A stretch of 64,000 nt of DNA from 13-2-20CM-66-19 sp963824395 (GCA_963824395.1 CAWGPF010000001.1:1488001-1552000); one strand, 5' to 3'; shown: positions 1-9,519, numbered from the stretch's first letter. The notes: a model not told the origin generated them from the letters alone. Translations and numbers: made by a program.

Positions 1-302
1 ACCGGAGAGGCGAGAATCCCCTGGATGATGTCGCGCATCGAGCTGTCCAGGCCGCCGGGCGTATCAAGTTCCAGCACCACGACACGGCTGCCCGACTTCG
101 CCGCGCCCTCAAGCCCGCGCAGTACGTAGCGGGCGGTGGCCGGCCCGATCGCGCCGTGGATGTCGAGCACGGTCGCCGTCGCGGCGGGGGGCAGCGGCAG
201 GGGCAAAGGATCGCCCGCAAGGTCGGCGGCGGCGGCGCCACCGAGGCTGAGTGCCGCGCACACGAGCACAGCGGCCGAAGCTTTCGCGCGCGGGACCCTC
301 AT
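1..302 (-). CDS. NfeD-type membrane serine protease, N-terminal part (runs off the window)
   Basis: Reading the minus strand from the ATG at 302 gives a signal peptide (hydrophobic run ending AAAA around residue 26) followed by a ClpP-like start: a beta strand ending in LDIHGAIGPATARYV, then VVVLELDTPGGLDSSMRDII. The D-T-P-G-G segment and the following helix are typical of NfeD/STOPP membrane-bound serine proteases, which act at the periplasmic face and usually sit beside a stomatin-like gene. Only about 100 residues are inside the window, so the catalytic serine and membrane segments are not visible. The start is chosen because it gives a signal peptide directly. Family assignment comes from these motifs, without a database search. 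Confidence 0.75.
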   Translation of the reverse strand, partial: MRVPRAKASAAVLVCAALSLGGAAAADLAGDPLPLPLPPAATATVLDIHGAIGPATARYVLRGLEGAAKSGSRVVVLELDTPGGLDSSMRDIIQGILASP

Positions 303-360
303 GCATCGACACCCTACTCTGCCGGCGCCGCCAGCTGCAATCGGCGCACCCAGGCCCGCA

Positions 361-1536
361 TTAAGTCAGCGCGTGCAGCCCCTGGTAGCCCAGGTACAGG
401 CCGACGAGCAGGATCAGCGCCCCCGAGAAGTAGGGGGCGCGCTGCGCGAACGTGGTGAAGGCACTGCCAAAGCGGTGAGAGAGGTGCCTGACGCCTAAAG
501 CCGCCACGGCCCCGGAGGCCACCATGGTGAAAGCCAGTCCGACGCTGAAACCGAGCACCAGCGTCGCGCCGAGCACGAACTGCTTCAGCTGCAGGCACAG
601 GAGCAGCACTGTGATCGCCGCGGGACACGGCAGCAGGCCCGCGGTGAGGCCGAAGGCGACGATCTGGCCGGTGCTCACATGAGTGTTGGCGAAGCGGCGA
701 CGGATATCGTTCGCGTGCGCCAGCTCGTGCGGATCCTGGTAGCCGGGCGCGGCGACGTCGAGGCCCGCGTAATCCGCGACGGCGTGCGCATGCCGCGGCT
801 GCACGAACTCGACATCGAAATCCTGCTCACCGCCCGCCCCCCGCAGGTGCACACGCGCGATGAACTCGTGCGGCTGCGGCACTGCCTGCGCCGAGACCAG
901 GCGCTCGCCTGCGCGGTGGAAGCCGAAGATCTCCGAGCTGCCCTCCTCGCGCTCCGTGACGACATTGACGGCGTCAGGCCCGGGCAGCACGCCCTCCTCG
1001 GCCTCGAGTACGAAGTGTGCCCCGGACCCTGAGGGCGCAAGCATGAGTCGCAGTGTGCCGCCCGGGACGATGAGGTCGCGGCCCTCAGCTGCCGCGGCTT
1101 TCCCCGTGCCGTGTTCGTGAGGGTGATGGTCGTGATCGTGGTGATCATGATCGTGGCCGTGGGAGTGAAGATGACCGCGCGCGTCGGTCTCGCGGCGGCG
1201 CGCGTTCCAGGTCCGCAGCATCATCCACAGGGCCACACCCATGATGGCGAGCGCGGAGGCGATCTGGAAATACGGCTCGCTGGTCTCAAGGTCGAAGCGG
1301 CGCCCGAAGTAGATGCCGCCGAGCCCGATGAGCCCCACGATCGCGGTATGGGAGAGCGTCGCCGAAAGGCCCAGGAGCACGGCCTGGGCGAGCGTGCCGC
1401 GCACGGCGATGATGAAGGCCGCCATCATGGTCTTGGAGTGCCCGGGCTCAAGACCGTGCAGCGCGCCGAGCAGGATCGCGCTGGGCAAAAACAGCCAGGA
1501 GTTTCCCTGCTGCAGCAGGGTCGCGAAGTCCTTCAC
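361..1536 (-). CDS. rcnA: RcnA-family nickel/cobalt efflux permease with an extra loop domain
   Basis: Integral membrane exporter for Ni2+ and Co2+. The N-terminus (KDFATLLQQGNSW) and the membrane motif HGLEPGHSKTMMAAF match RcnA closely. A cytoplasmic histidine-rich stretch follows at about residues 122-142, and the second half carries LPCPAAITVLLLC. I chose GTG at 1536 because it aligns with the RcnA N-terminus; a TTG at 1602 would add 22 unconserved Arg/Ala-rich residues. As I recall, E. coli RcnA goes almost directly from the His-rich loop to the AHANDIRRRF segment, whereas here about 100 residues rich in beta-strand-like sequence (about 150-255) are inserted. The gene starts 74 bp after ygiQ on the same strand and may be co-transcribed. 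Confidence 0.9.
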   Translation of the reverse strand: MKDFATLLQQGNSWLFLPSAILLGALHGLEPGHSKTMMAAFIIAVRGTLAQAVLLGLSATLSHTAIVGLIGLGGIYFGRRFDLETSEPYFQIASALAIMGVALWMMLRTWNARRRETDARGHLHSHGHDHDHHDHDHHPHEHGTGKAAAAEGRDLIVPGGTLRLMLAPSGSGAHFVLEAEEGVLPGPDAVNVVTEREEGSSEIFGFHRAGERLVSAQAVPQPHEFIARVHLRGAGGEQDFDVEFVQPRHAHAVADYAGLDVAAPGYQDPHELAHANDIRRRFANTHVSTGQIVAFGLTAGLLPCPAAITVLLLCLQLKQFVLGATLVLGFSVGLAFTMVASGAVAALGVRHLSHRFGSAFTTFAQRAPYFSGALILLVGLYLGYQGLHALT

Positions 1537-1609
1537 GGGCTTGAGGGCCTGGGCCGCCGGGCGCCGGCGGGCTCGCACGGCACCTCGGGCGCGCACCGGC
1601 AATGCGACT

Positions 1610-3769
<2,160 letters not shown>

Positions 3770-3861
3770 AGAACCGTAAATTAGACCAGATCCCGCGCGG
3801 CCGGGTCACATCGGTCCGACAGCCGGCCGGCAGCCCTCCCGGGGCCTCCTGGGCAGGATCC

Positions 3862-3889
3862 TTGTGTTACCAAGTTACCGTGGTAACAT
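3862..3889 (+). promoter_or_regulatory. Promoter overlapping GTTACC/GGTAAC operator
   Basis: GTTACC at 3874-3879 and GGTAAC at 3882-3887 form a perfect 6-2-6 palindrome, and another GTTACC half-site lies 8 bp upstream at 3866-3871. A possible -35 (TTGTGT, 3862-3867) and -10 (TAACAT, 3884-3889) with a 16-bp spacer fall on the same bases. Transcription would begin close to the ATG at 3897, leaving almost no leader. Half-sites at this spacing suit a ribbon-helix-helix repressor, so autoregulation by the next gene is a reasonable inference. Confidence 0.5.
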
Positions 3890-3896
3890 TCGTCCC

Positions 3897-4154
3897 ATGA
3901 AAACGATCACCCGCACCCAGACCGGGGTGCGCCTGGAGAGCCGCCTGCTCAAGGTGCTCAAGGCGCTGGCGACCGACCTCGACATGTCCTTGGGAGATCT
4001 CCTGGAGGGCGTCGTCCTGCATGCCTTCGAGGGCAAGGCGCCCTTTGGTCCCGCGACGCTCAAGAAGATCAAGGCGCTGCGCGGGGTCTACGGGCTCGAT
4101 CTCGTGGCGCGCGATTCGCACCAGCTGCGTGAGGTCGAGGACAGTGAGCGCTGA
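3897..4154 (+). CDS. Small ribbon-helix-helix-like protein
   Basis: 85 residues. The N-terminus (KTITRTQTGVRLESRLLKVL, then an ALATDLDMSLGDLLEGVVLHAF helix pair) has the look of a ribbon-helix-helix DNA-binding domain: a short beta strand with alternating polar residues, helix A, a turn with a DMS motif, then helix B. The remaining 35 residues are charged. I chose the ATG at 3897 rather than the GTG at 3864 because the latter would translate the palindromic operator. It overlaps the next gene by 11 bp. No specific family name is recognised, and the DNA-binding role is inferred from fold-like pattern and operator. Confidence 0.65.
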   Translation: MKTITRTQTGVRLESRLLKVLKALATDLDMSLGDLLEGVVLHAFEGKAPFGPATLKKIKALRGVYGLDLVARDSHQLREVEDSER

Positions 4155-4530
4155 GGAACGCGACCTCGAGCGTTTCCTGCGCGGCGACGTCCCCGCGGCC
4201 GAACTTCCGCATCGGGAGCACGTGCGCATGGCGTTCGAGATCCTGCGCCGCCACGACTTCCTCGAGTCGGCTCAGCGTTACTCCGGGGCGCTGCGCGTCA
4301 TCGCGGACCGGGCCGGACACCCGCAGGCCTTCAGCCTGACGATCACGCTCGCCTTCCTGGCGCTGATCGGCGAGCGCATGGCCGACGGGGAGGACGTGGA
4401 GTTTGCCGGCTTTGCCTCCCGCAACCCGGACCTTTTCGATAAGGGACTGCTCGGACGCTGGTACCCGCCCGAGCGGCTGACCTCCCCGCTCGCCCGCGGC
4501 ACGTTTCTCCTGCCGCACCCGCCCCCGTGA
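4144..4530 (+). CDS. Conserved hypothetical protein with HREHV motif
   Basis: 128 residues starting at a GTG that overlaps the end of the ribbon-helix-helix-like gene. The protein is soluble and helical, with an N-terminal acidic segment, an LPHREHVRMAFEILRRH motif near residue 20, and a C-terminal PPERLTSPLARGTF segment. No signal peptide or membrane segment is seen. I do not recognise a named family. The histidine-containing motif could bind metal or a small ligand but this is speculation. Its stop overlaps the start of the next gene (GTGA), so the three genes form one operon. Confidence 0.7.
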   Translation: MSAEERDLERFLRGDVPAAELPHREHVRMAFEILRRHDFLESAQRYSGALRVIADRAGHPQAFSLTITLAFLALIGERMADGEDVEFAGFASRNPDLFDKGLLGRWYPPERLTSPLARGTFLLPHPPP

Positions 4531-4862
4531 GCGCCCGCGCGCTGCTCGGGCTCTACCGCGGCACGTTCTGCCTGCTGCTCGTGGTGGCCTGCGTGCAGAC
4601 CCTGGTGACGCAGCAGGCGGTACCCCACGTCCTGGCTCTGGCCAGCGCGGAAATTCTCGGCGCCCTGCTTCTCCTCGGACGCCGCACGCAGCTCATCGGC
4701 CTTGCGCTTCTGCTGCTGAGTTTCGTCGGCGCGCAAGTCCTCGCGGCACTGCAGGGCGCCTGGCCGACGCGCTTTGCGCAATTTGCCGCGAGCGCGCTCC
4801 TGATCGTGCTGCTCGACCGCGCATCGGCCGGCGCACGTGCCGCGCCAGACTCAGGAGGCTAA
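4527..4862 (+). CDS. Small integral membrane protein
   Basis: 111 residues with about four hydrophobic segments (around residues 12-28, 34-50, 54-73 and 82-98) and a short Ala/Gly-rich tail. The pattern resembles small DoxX-like or other four-helix membrane proteins, but I cannot name a family. The GTG start shares bases with the preceding stop (GTGA), indicating translational coupling. It is the third and last gene of the operon. A convergent gene ends 48 bp downstream, and an ATGCGC inverted repeat in the gap (4880-4885 with 4901-4906) may act as a weak bidirectional terminator. Confidence 0.7.
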   Translation: MSARALLGLYRGTFCLLLVVACVQTLVTQQAVPHVLALASAEILGALLLLGRRTQLIGLALLLLSFVGAQVLAALQGAWPTRFAQFAASALLIVLLDRASAGARAAPDSGG

Positions 4863-4909
4863 GCGCGCTTTAGGGCACGGCGCATGCGAGAAGCTTCGGG
4901 ATGCGCGCC

Positions 4910-6115
4910 TCAGTAGCCGAGGTAGGGCTTGCGCTCCTGCTGCCAGGCGGCCTCGTCCTTCGCCGTGAGCTGCTCGAGATCATCCGGCGTCGCGGCCGGG
5001 TCATCGACCCACTCGCGCAACAGCGGACTGCCATTGATGACATCGATCGCGAGCCGTCCGACCTCGTACTCGTAGGGGAAGTCGCGCCACAGGGGATAGT
5101 CCGGCCGCAGCTGCCGCAGCGCCTTGAAGACGAGGGCGAACAGCCGCCACGGACGGAAGCGCTCGTGATCGTAGTAGAGCGGATCCTCGACGTGTACCTG
5201 AACGCCGGCGCACAGCTTCCCGGCGTGCTTCTGGAAGGTGGGTTCAAAACAGCAGGGCCGCAGCCGGCAGCCCTCGAGCCAATGGGGCGCGAGTGCCTGC
5301 ATCTTCTTCAGCAGCTGCGGCACGTCCAGGTCCGGGGCGCCGAACAGCTCCAGCGGCCGCGTGGTGCCGCGGCCTTCCGAGAGTGTCGTGCCCTCGAGCA
5401 TCACCGAGCCGGCGTAACAGCGCGCCATCCACAGGTTCGGAGCGTTCGGGCTCGGGTTCACCCAGGTTCGCTCGCCCAGCGGCCAGCCGTAGCCGGGAGC
5501 ACTGAGCGGCCGCCAGTCGAGCAGCGATACCACGTGGCAGTCGACGTTCAGTCGCAGCGTGCTCACGAACCAGCGCGCCAACTCCCCGAGCGTGAGCCCG
5601 TGACGCATCGGCAGCGGCCCGGCACCGACGAAGCTCTCCCACCCGGCGCGCAGCGCCAGCCCCTCCACCACGCGTCCCGCCGGATTGGGCCGGTCCAGCA
5701 CCCACACGCTCTTGCCGGTGCGCGCGGCTTCCTCGAGCACGTAGCGCAGGGTGGTCACGAAGGTATAGATGCGGCAGCCGAGGTCCTGCAGATCCACGAA
5801 CAGCACGTCGAACGCTGCGAGCATCTGCGGGGTCGGCCGGCGCACGGTGCCGTAGAGACTGAACACCGGAATGCCCAGCACGGGATCAACGTAGTCGCTG
5901 GACTCGACCATGTTGTCCTGCTTGTCGCCGCGCAGGCCGTGCTGCGGGCCGAGGGCAGCGCTCAGCTGCACGTCGGGGAGCGCTGCCAGGGCATCCAGGG
6001 AATGCTGCAGCTCGCGCGTGACCGAGGCGGGATGCGCGAGCAGCGCCACGCGCCGCCCGGCCAGGGGTTCACGCAGTGCCGGCTCCTCGAGCAGGCGGTC
6101 GATACCGAATTTCAC
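4910..6115 (-). CDS. namZ: DUF1343 / NamZ-type exo-N-acetylmuramidase
   Basis: 401 residues matching the DUF1343 family throughout: KFGIDRLLEE start, LAHPASVT, ALGPQHGLRGDKQDNM, GIPVFSLYG, DVLFVDLQDLGCRIYTF, VLDRPNPAGR, LEGTTLSEGRGTTRPLELFGAP and a C-terminal AIDVINGSPLLREW. The characterised Bacillus member (NamZ) releases terminal MurNAc from peptidoglycan fragments. There is no signal peptide with the GTG start at 6115, so this copy may act on imported muropeptides in the cytoplasm; an upstream start would read through the preceding gene. The GTG overlaps the preceding stop by 4 bp (GTGA). It is the last gene of a three-gene operon. Confidence 0.85.
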   Translation of the reverse strand: MKFGIDRLLEEPALREPLAGRRVALLAHPASVTRELQHSLDALAALPDVQLSAALGPQHGLRGDKQDNMVESSDYVDPVLGIPVFSLYGTVRRPTPQMLAAFDVLFVDLQDLGCRIYTFVTTLRYVLEEAARTGKSVWVLDRPNPAGRVVEGLALRAGWESFVGAGPLPMRHGLTLGELARWFVSTLRLNVDCHVVSLLDWRPLSAPGYGWPLGERTWVNPSPNAPNLWMARCYAGSVMLEGTTLSEGRGTTRPLELFGAPDLDVPQLLKKMQALAPHWLEGCRLRPCCFEPTFQKHAGKLCAGVQVHVEDPLYYDHERFRPWRLFALVFKALRQLRPDYPLWRDFPYEYEVGRLAIDVINGSPLLREWVDDPAATPDDLEQLTAKDEAAWQQERKPYLGY

Positions 6116-6675
6116 GGTGCGCACAGCTCCAGCGTAAAGGCATCGGGGTGATGGAAATCGGGTTTGCCGGATGGATGGTGCAGCGACCAGTAGGACAGGG
6201 CGCCCTCCCCGTCTTCGACCACGGCGGCGAGGGCGAGCCGCAGCCGCTGCGCCGGATCCAGGTCCGGCAGTCCGGCGAGCTCCACCGTCGCGAACAGCTC
6301 CAGCCGCGCCGGGCGCACCTGGACATGCAGCGCGGGCGGCTGCACCAGGTACACCGCACTCATGCCGCGACGGTAATCGTCGAAGTGATAGGCCGCCCAA
6401 TCACCGGCGGGCGAGAAGTTGAACTCGTAGTAGCCCGGCACCCCCGGGACGCTCACGAAGGCCTCGAAGCAGGTGTGCCGCCACAGCTCATCGTGGCGTT
6501 CGCCCCCGTGAGATTCGGGCAAACGCAGGCGGCTGGTATCCGCGTGCAGCGTGTATTCGCACACCAGCACGGCGCGCGCCGCCAGCCGTGCCTCCACGGT
6601 AAGTCCTGCGACCGCCTCGCAAGGCGTATCCGGGTGAGCCGCGAGGATCGACCACTGCGCTGAACCTTCAAGCAT
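6112..6675 (-). CDS. DOMON-like domain protein
   Basis: 187 residues with the pattern of the DOMON-like family often found near muropeptide genes: an early Leu/Val-rich beta sandwich, DELWRHTCFEAFV, then YYEFNFSPAGDWAAYHFDDYRRGM, and a late SYWSLHHPSGKPDFHHPD segment. DOMON domains bind haem or sugars; the ligand here is unknown. I chose the ATG at 6675, preceded by a good Shine-Dalgarno (TGAGG), over a TTG at 6693. It starts 8 bp after the hydrolase and overlaps namZ, so the three are translated together. No export signal is seen. Confidence 0.8.
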   Translation of the reverse strand: MLEGSAQWSILAAHPDTPCEAVAGLTVEARLAARAVLVCEYTLHADTSRLRLPESHGGERHDELWRHTCFEAFVSVPGVPGYYEFNFSPAGDWAAYHFDDYRRGMSAVYLVQPPALHVQVRPARLELFATVELAGLPDLDPAQRLRLALAAVVEDGEGALSYWSLHHPSGKPDFHHPDAFTLELCAP

Positions 6676-6682
6676 GCCCGCC

Positions 6683-7384
6683 TCAGCGCTCAAGCCATTC
6701 CCGCAGCGCGTCGTTCACGGCAGCCGGACGCTCCAGGGTCGAAAGGTGCCCGCACTCGGGCACGACCACGAGCCTGGCACCCGGGATGCCGTCGGCGATC
6801 TCGGCGGCGCGCTCGGGCGGGGTGAGCTGATCGCCGTCTCCGACCAGCACCAGCGCCGGGCAGCGGATGTCCTTCAGGGTCGGCCGTGAATCGATGCGTC
6901 CGATGTTCGCGGTCTGCTGCCTGAGATAGCCCGCAACGCCCACCTCCTCGCCCATGCTCATGATCAGCCCGGTGAGCTCCGCGTCGTTGAGACGACCGTC
7001 ATGCACCAGGCGGGGAATGAGCCCGCTGACGACGCCGGCGAAGGGTCCGCGCCTGGCGAGTTCCATCTGCACACGCCGCGCGGCGCTCGCTTCCGGGGTA
7101 TCCGGGCGCGCCATCGTGTCGAGGAGCGCGACCCTCCCCACGCGCTCGGGCGCCTGCCTGAGAATCTCGAAGGCGATGTAGCCCCCCATGGACAGGCCCA
7201 CGAGCGCGAAGCGTGCCGGCGCCTCCGCGAGGATGCGCCGCGCGAGCGCCGCCATGCTCTCATCGCGGGTATGGTTGGCGAGCATCACCCCTCCCCGGGG
7301 CCAGAGCACCTCGAGCTGCTGCGCGTAGAGGCGCGCCGACAGCAGCAGTCCGGGAATAAGTACTACGGGCAGGGACTCGCTCAC
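6683..7384 (-). CDS. Alpha/beta hydrolase
   Basis: 233 residues with a complete alpha/beta-hydrolase core: oxyanion segment VVLIPGLLLS, nucleophile elbow GLSMGG (Ser in GxSxG), acid region LVLVGDGDQLTPPERA and terminal histidine in PECGHLSTLE. The nearest named relatives are small esterases or lactonases, but the substrate cannot be told from sequence. I chose the GTG at 7384 because it lies just before the first core strand; longer frames upstream run into the divergent gene's leader. It is the first gene of the operon with the DOMON-like and NamZ genes. Only 23 bp separate it from the divergent DUF2891 gene. Confidence 0.85.
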   Translation of the reverse strand: MSESLPVVLIPGLLLSARLYAQQLEVLWPRGGVMLANHTRDESMAALARRILAEAPARFALVGLSMGGYIAFEILRQAPERVGRVALLDTMARPDTPEASAARRVQMELARRGPFAGVVSGLIPRLVHDGRLNDAELTGLIMSMGEEVGVAGYLRQQTANIGRIDSRPTLKDIRCPALVLVGDGDQLTPPERAAEIADGIPGARLVVVPECGHLSTLERPAAVNDALREWLER

Positions 7385-7407
7385 GAAGCGAAGGGTAACA
7401 TGCGCAT

Positions 7408-8523
7408 ATGAGACACCGTATCGCGACGCTGCTCCTTGCTGCCGGCGCAGCGTTCGCCCACGGGGCAGCACTCGGTGCGACTTCGCAGCCGCCGCTCGAT
7501 GCGGCCGCGGCCGCACGCTTTGCGGCACTGGCGCTCAAGTGCCTGCACCAGGAATACCCGAACCACGTTTCGCTCACGCTCAACAGCGACGCGGACGCCC
7601 GGCCGCCGCACTCGCTCACGCCGGCCTTCTACGGCTGCCTCGACTGGCACTCGGACGTGCACGGCCACTGGCTCCTGGTGCGGCTGCTGCGCCTTTACCC
7701 CGGGGCGCCGTTCGCCGCCCAGGCACGCGCCGAGCTCGCCCGCAGCTTCACGCCGCAGAACATTGATGCGGAAACCTCGTATTTAAGAGGAGCCGGACGC
7801 GCCTCATTCGAGCGCCCTTACGGGCTTGCCTGGCTCCTGCAGCTCGGCGCGGAACTGCGACGCTGGGATGATCCCGATGCGCGTGCCTGGAGCGCCACGC
7901 TCGCGCCGCTGGAAACCGAAGCCGCCGCGCGCATCGCCAGCTGGGTCCCCAAGCTTCACTACCCCATCAGGGTCGGCGAGCACGATCAGACCGCATTTTC
8001 GTTCGGACTCATATGGGACTGGGCGACGCTCACCCACGATGAATCGATGCGCACGGTGCTGCGTGATGCCGCCGCGCGCTTTTACCGCCGCGACCGTGAC
8101 TGTCCGCTTGCCTATGAGCCCTCGGGCGAGGACTTCCTGTCACCCTGCCTCGCGGAAGCTGATTTCATGCGTCGCGTGCTCGAGCCGCCGGCATTCGCCG
8201 CCTGGCTCACCAGGTTCCTGCCGCAGATTCCAAAAAATGCCAACGGCCGGACGTGGCTGTCGCCCGGCGTGGTGACCGACCGTTCCGATCCGAAGCTCGC
8301 TCATGTCGACGGCCTGAACCTCAGCCGTGCCTGGATGCTTGACGGGATCGCAGCAGGGTTGCCGCGCGGCGATGTGCGCATCCCCGCGCTGCTTGCCACC
8401 GCCAAACAGCACGCTGAAGCCGCCCTGCCCGCCGTCACGGGCGAGTACTACGAGGGCGGTCACTGGCTCGGGACGTTCGCGGTTTATCTGACCACCCAGG
8501 CTGGCTTGCAGCAAGCCCGCTGA
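7408..8523 (+). CDS. DUF2891 family exported protein
   Basis: 371 residues with an N-terminal signal peptide (RHRIATLLLAAGAAFAHG). The DUF2891 hallmarks are clear: AALALKCLHQEYPNHVSL, a TPAFYGCLDWHSDVHGHW motif, FERPYGLAWLLQL, HDQTAFSFGLIWDWA, EPSGEDFLSPCLAEADFMRRVL and a C-terminal GGHWLGTFAVYL. The many helices suggest an alpha/alpha toroid like glycan-processing enzymes, which is an inference. Conserved Asp, His and Glu residues look catalytic, but no activity is established to my knowledge. Its stop codon overlaps an ATCCAAC box at the left edge of the integron-like region. Confidence 0.9.
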   Translation: MRHRIATLLLAAGAAFAHGAALGATSQPPLDAAAAARFAALALKCLHQEYPNHVSLTLNSDADARPPHSLTPAFYGCLDWHSDVHGHWLLVRLLRLYPGAPFAAQARAELARSFTPQNIDAETSYLRGAGRASFERPYGLAWLLQLGAELRRWDDPDARAWSATLAPLETEAAARIASWVPKLHYPIRVGEHDQTAFSFGLIWDWATLTHDESMRTVLRDAAARFYRRDRDCPLAYEPSGEDFLSPCLAEADFMRRVLEPPAFAAWLTRFLPQIPKNANGRTWLSPGVVTDRSDPKLAHVDGLNLSRAWMLDGIAAGLPRGDVRIPALLATAKQHAEAALPAVTGEYYEGGHWLGTFAVYLTTQAGLQQAR

Positions 8524-8561
8524 TCCAACCTGGGAGATATGCAGCTATCAACGGATGGCAT

Positions 8562-8613
8562 GCGACCGAAACGGCGTAATTTGGAATCTTCGGTCGCCTA
8601 AACATAGTTAGAG
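8562..8613 (+). other. attI-like recombination site at the left edge of the cassette array
   Basis: A GTTAGAG box at 8607-8613 is preceded by GTCGCCTAAACATA. This closely resembles the right end of the class 1 integron attI1 site as I remember it (GTCGCCCTAAAACAAAGTTAG). A 9-bp inverted repeat (8562-8570 with 8589-8597, 18-nt loop) lies directly upstream. The first cassette would start at 8608. No integrase gene is found on either side within the window, which argues for caution. A bare GTTRRRY box occurs by chance, but the longer similarity and its position exactly before the first cassette support the call. Confidence 0.5.
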
Positions 8614-8632
8614 GTCATTCCGGAGACTCGCC

Positions 8633-9121
8633 GTGCAATGGCTCGCCACAGCAGCTCTCGTTCTCACAGCATCGGCACCTCAGGCCACTCAGGAGGTCAC
8701 GCTGTCCGGTATTTCGCTTCAGCTTCCGGCCACATGGACCGTCAAGACCGACGGCCATTACGCGCTCATGGCTTCACTCTCTCCCGTCTTTAATCCAGCG
8801 GTGATGCCTTGGGTCACTATTAACCTGTGTGACGACTCGGACAGTCATCGATGTCCTGCTCGTCCACCTGACCTGAGCAAAGACAAAGCATGCGGCTCCT
8901 TTCAAAAGACAACGCGCGAATGGCCGAGCGGCATTACTGAGATACGTTGGGTATGCCCATTGATGCTCGACAACCCAGGCGTGCGCTACAGCAGTGCAGT
9001 CACTCAGTTCGAGGTTGGGAAACGACGCCTTCTTATGTACTACTTGGCAACGGACCGCGACATTCCCCCGGCCACATTCCTAGACGACTTTGCTAAGGCG
9101 CTGAAGGCGAATGACCTCTAA
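8633..9121 (+). CDS. Cassette 1: secreted hypothetical protein
   Basis: 162 residues from GTG 8633, with GGAG about 8 bp upstream. There is a short signal peptide (WLATAALVLTASAPQATQ) and then a beta-rich domain: VTLSGISLQLPATWTV, a cysteine pair CDDSDSHRC, a third and fourth Cys (KACGS, WVCPL), and a tail ATDRDIPPATFLDDFAKALK. It resembles the small secreted proteins of unknown function common in integron cassettes. No family is recognised. The stop codon lies inside the R'' box of attC1, as is usual for cassettes. Codon use looks less GC-biased than in the flanking core genes. Confidence 0.65.
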   Translation: MQWLATAALVLTASAPQATQEVTLSGISLQLPATWTVKTDGHYALMASLSPVFNPAVMPWVTINLCDDSDSHRCPARPPDLSKDKACGSFQKTTREWPSGITEIRWVCPLMLDNPGVRYSSAVTQFEVGKRRLLMYYLATDRDIPPATFLDDFAKALKANDL

Positions 9122-9239
9122 CAATGCTTCGAGCGGCCGTGATGGTTGAGACGTTGTACGACGCGAGCACAGCGCAACATTGTGTGCTCGCGTCGCTTAT
9201 CGAGATGCGGCGGCCGGCCGCTCAAGCTCACCGTTAGAT
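9116..9239 (+). repeat. attC site 1 (124 nt)
   Basis: R'' box CTCTAAC (9116-9122) and R' box GTTAGAT (9233-9239) bound an imperfect inverted repeat. Outer arms contain GAGCGGCCG on the left and CGGCCGCTC on the right. An inner stem GCGAGCAC...GTGCTCGC encloses the variable loop. The stop of cassette 1 overlaps the left box. The same outer arm and inner stem recur at 12116-12239 and partly at 13044 and later, which identifies a related attC family. This site would define the end of cassette 1 and the start of the toxin-antitoxin cassette. Confidence 0.85.
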
Positions 9240-9247
9240 GATCTAGA

Positions 9248-9282
9248 GACGTCTTGACGTTGTGACGTCTTAACGTCATAAT
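9248..9282 (+). promoter_or_regulatory. Promoter and operator repeats of the toxin-antitoxin cassette
   Basis: TTGACG (9254-9259) and CATAAT (9277-9282) are separated by exactly 17 bp, a near-consensus sigma-70 promoter. The antitoxin ATG is at 9289, so the transcript probably starts at or beside the start codon (leaderless). Two near-identical 13-mers (9248-9260 and 9264-9276) and a TGACGT-4-ACGTCA palindrome (9263-9278) lie within the promoter. They are likely operators for autoregulation by the ribbon-helix-helix antitoxin. Confidence 0.75.
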
Positions 9283-9288
9283 GGTGGC

Positions 9289-9519
9289 ATGGAGAATTCT
9301 AAGCGCGCTACCGTCTACTTCACCGCCGAAGTTCACAAGGCACTGCGCCTTCGTGCGGCAGCTTCGGACCGTTCCATCTCTGATATGGTTAATGACGCAG
9401 TGCGGGCTGCGCTGGCCGAAGACGCCACCGACCTCGAAGCGTTTGCGGACCGCCACGCCGAGAAGAGTGTGTCGTTTGAGAGCTTTGTTAGCGGCCTGAA
9501 ACGCCGTGGCCGAATATAA
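9289..9519 (+). CDS. Cassette 2: ribbon-helix-helix antitoxin
   Basis: 76 residues. The N-terminus (KRATVYFTAEVHKALRLRAA, then SDRSISDMVNDAVRAALAED) is a classical CopG/Arc-type ribbon-helix-helix domain: beta strand, helix A, an S-I-S turn and helix B. The C-terminal half (ATDLEAFADRHAEKSVSFESFVSGL) is the flexible toxin-neutralising part. It overlaps the RelE-family toxin by 14 bp, the usual order for these modules. It would bind the toxin and repress the shared promoter. Lying between two attC boxes, it forms a toxin-antitoxin cassette of the kind thought to stabilise large integron arrays. Confidence 0.9.
   Translation: MENSKRATVYFTAEVHKALRLRAAASDRSISDMVNDAVRAALAEDATDLEAFADRHAEKSVSFESFVSGLKRRGRI

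Noticed and set aside
8523..8613. The DUF2891 gene as a cassette ending in an attC (ATCCAAC at 8523, GTTAGAG at 8607)
   Set aside because: The arms next to these boxes do not form an inverted repeat, DUF2891 genes are usually chromosomal, and the right-hand part resembles attI instead.
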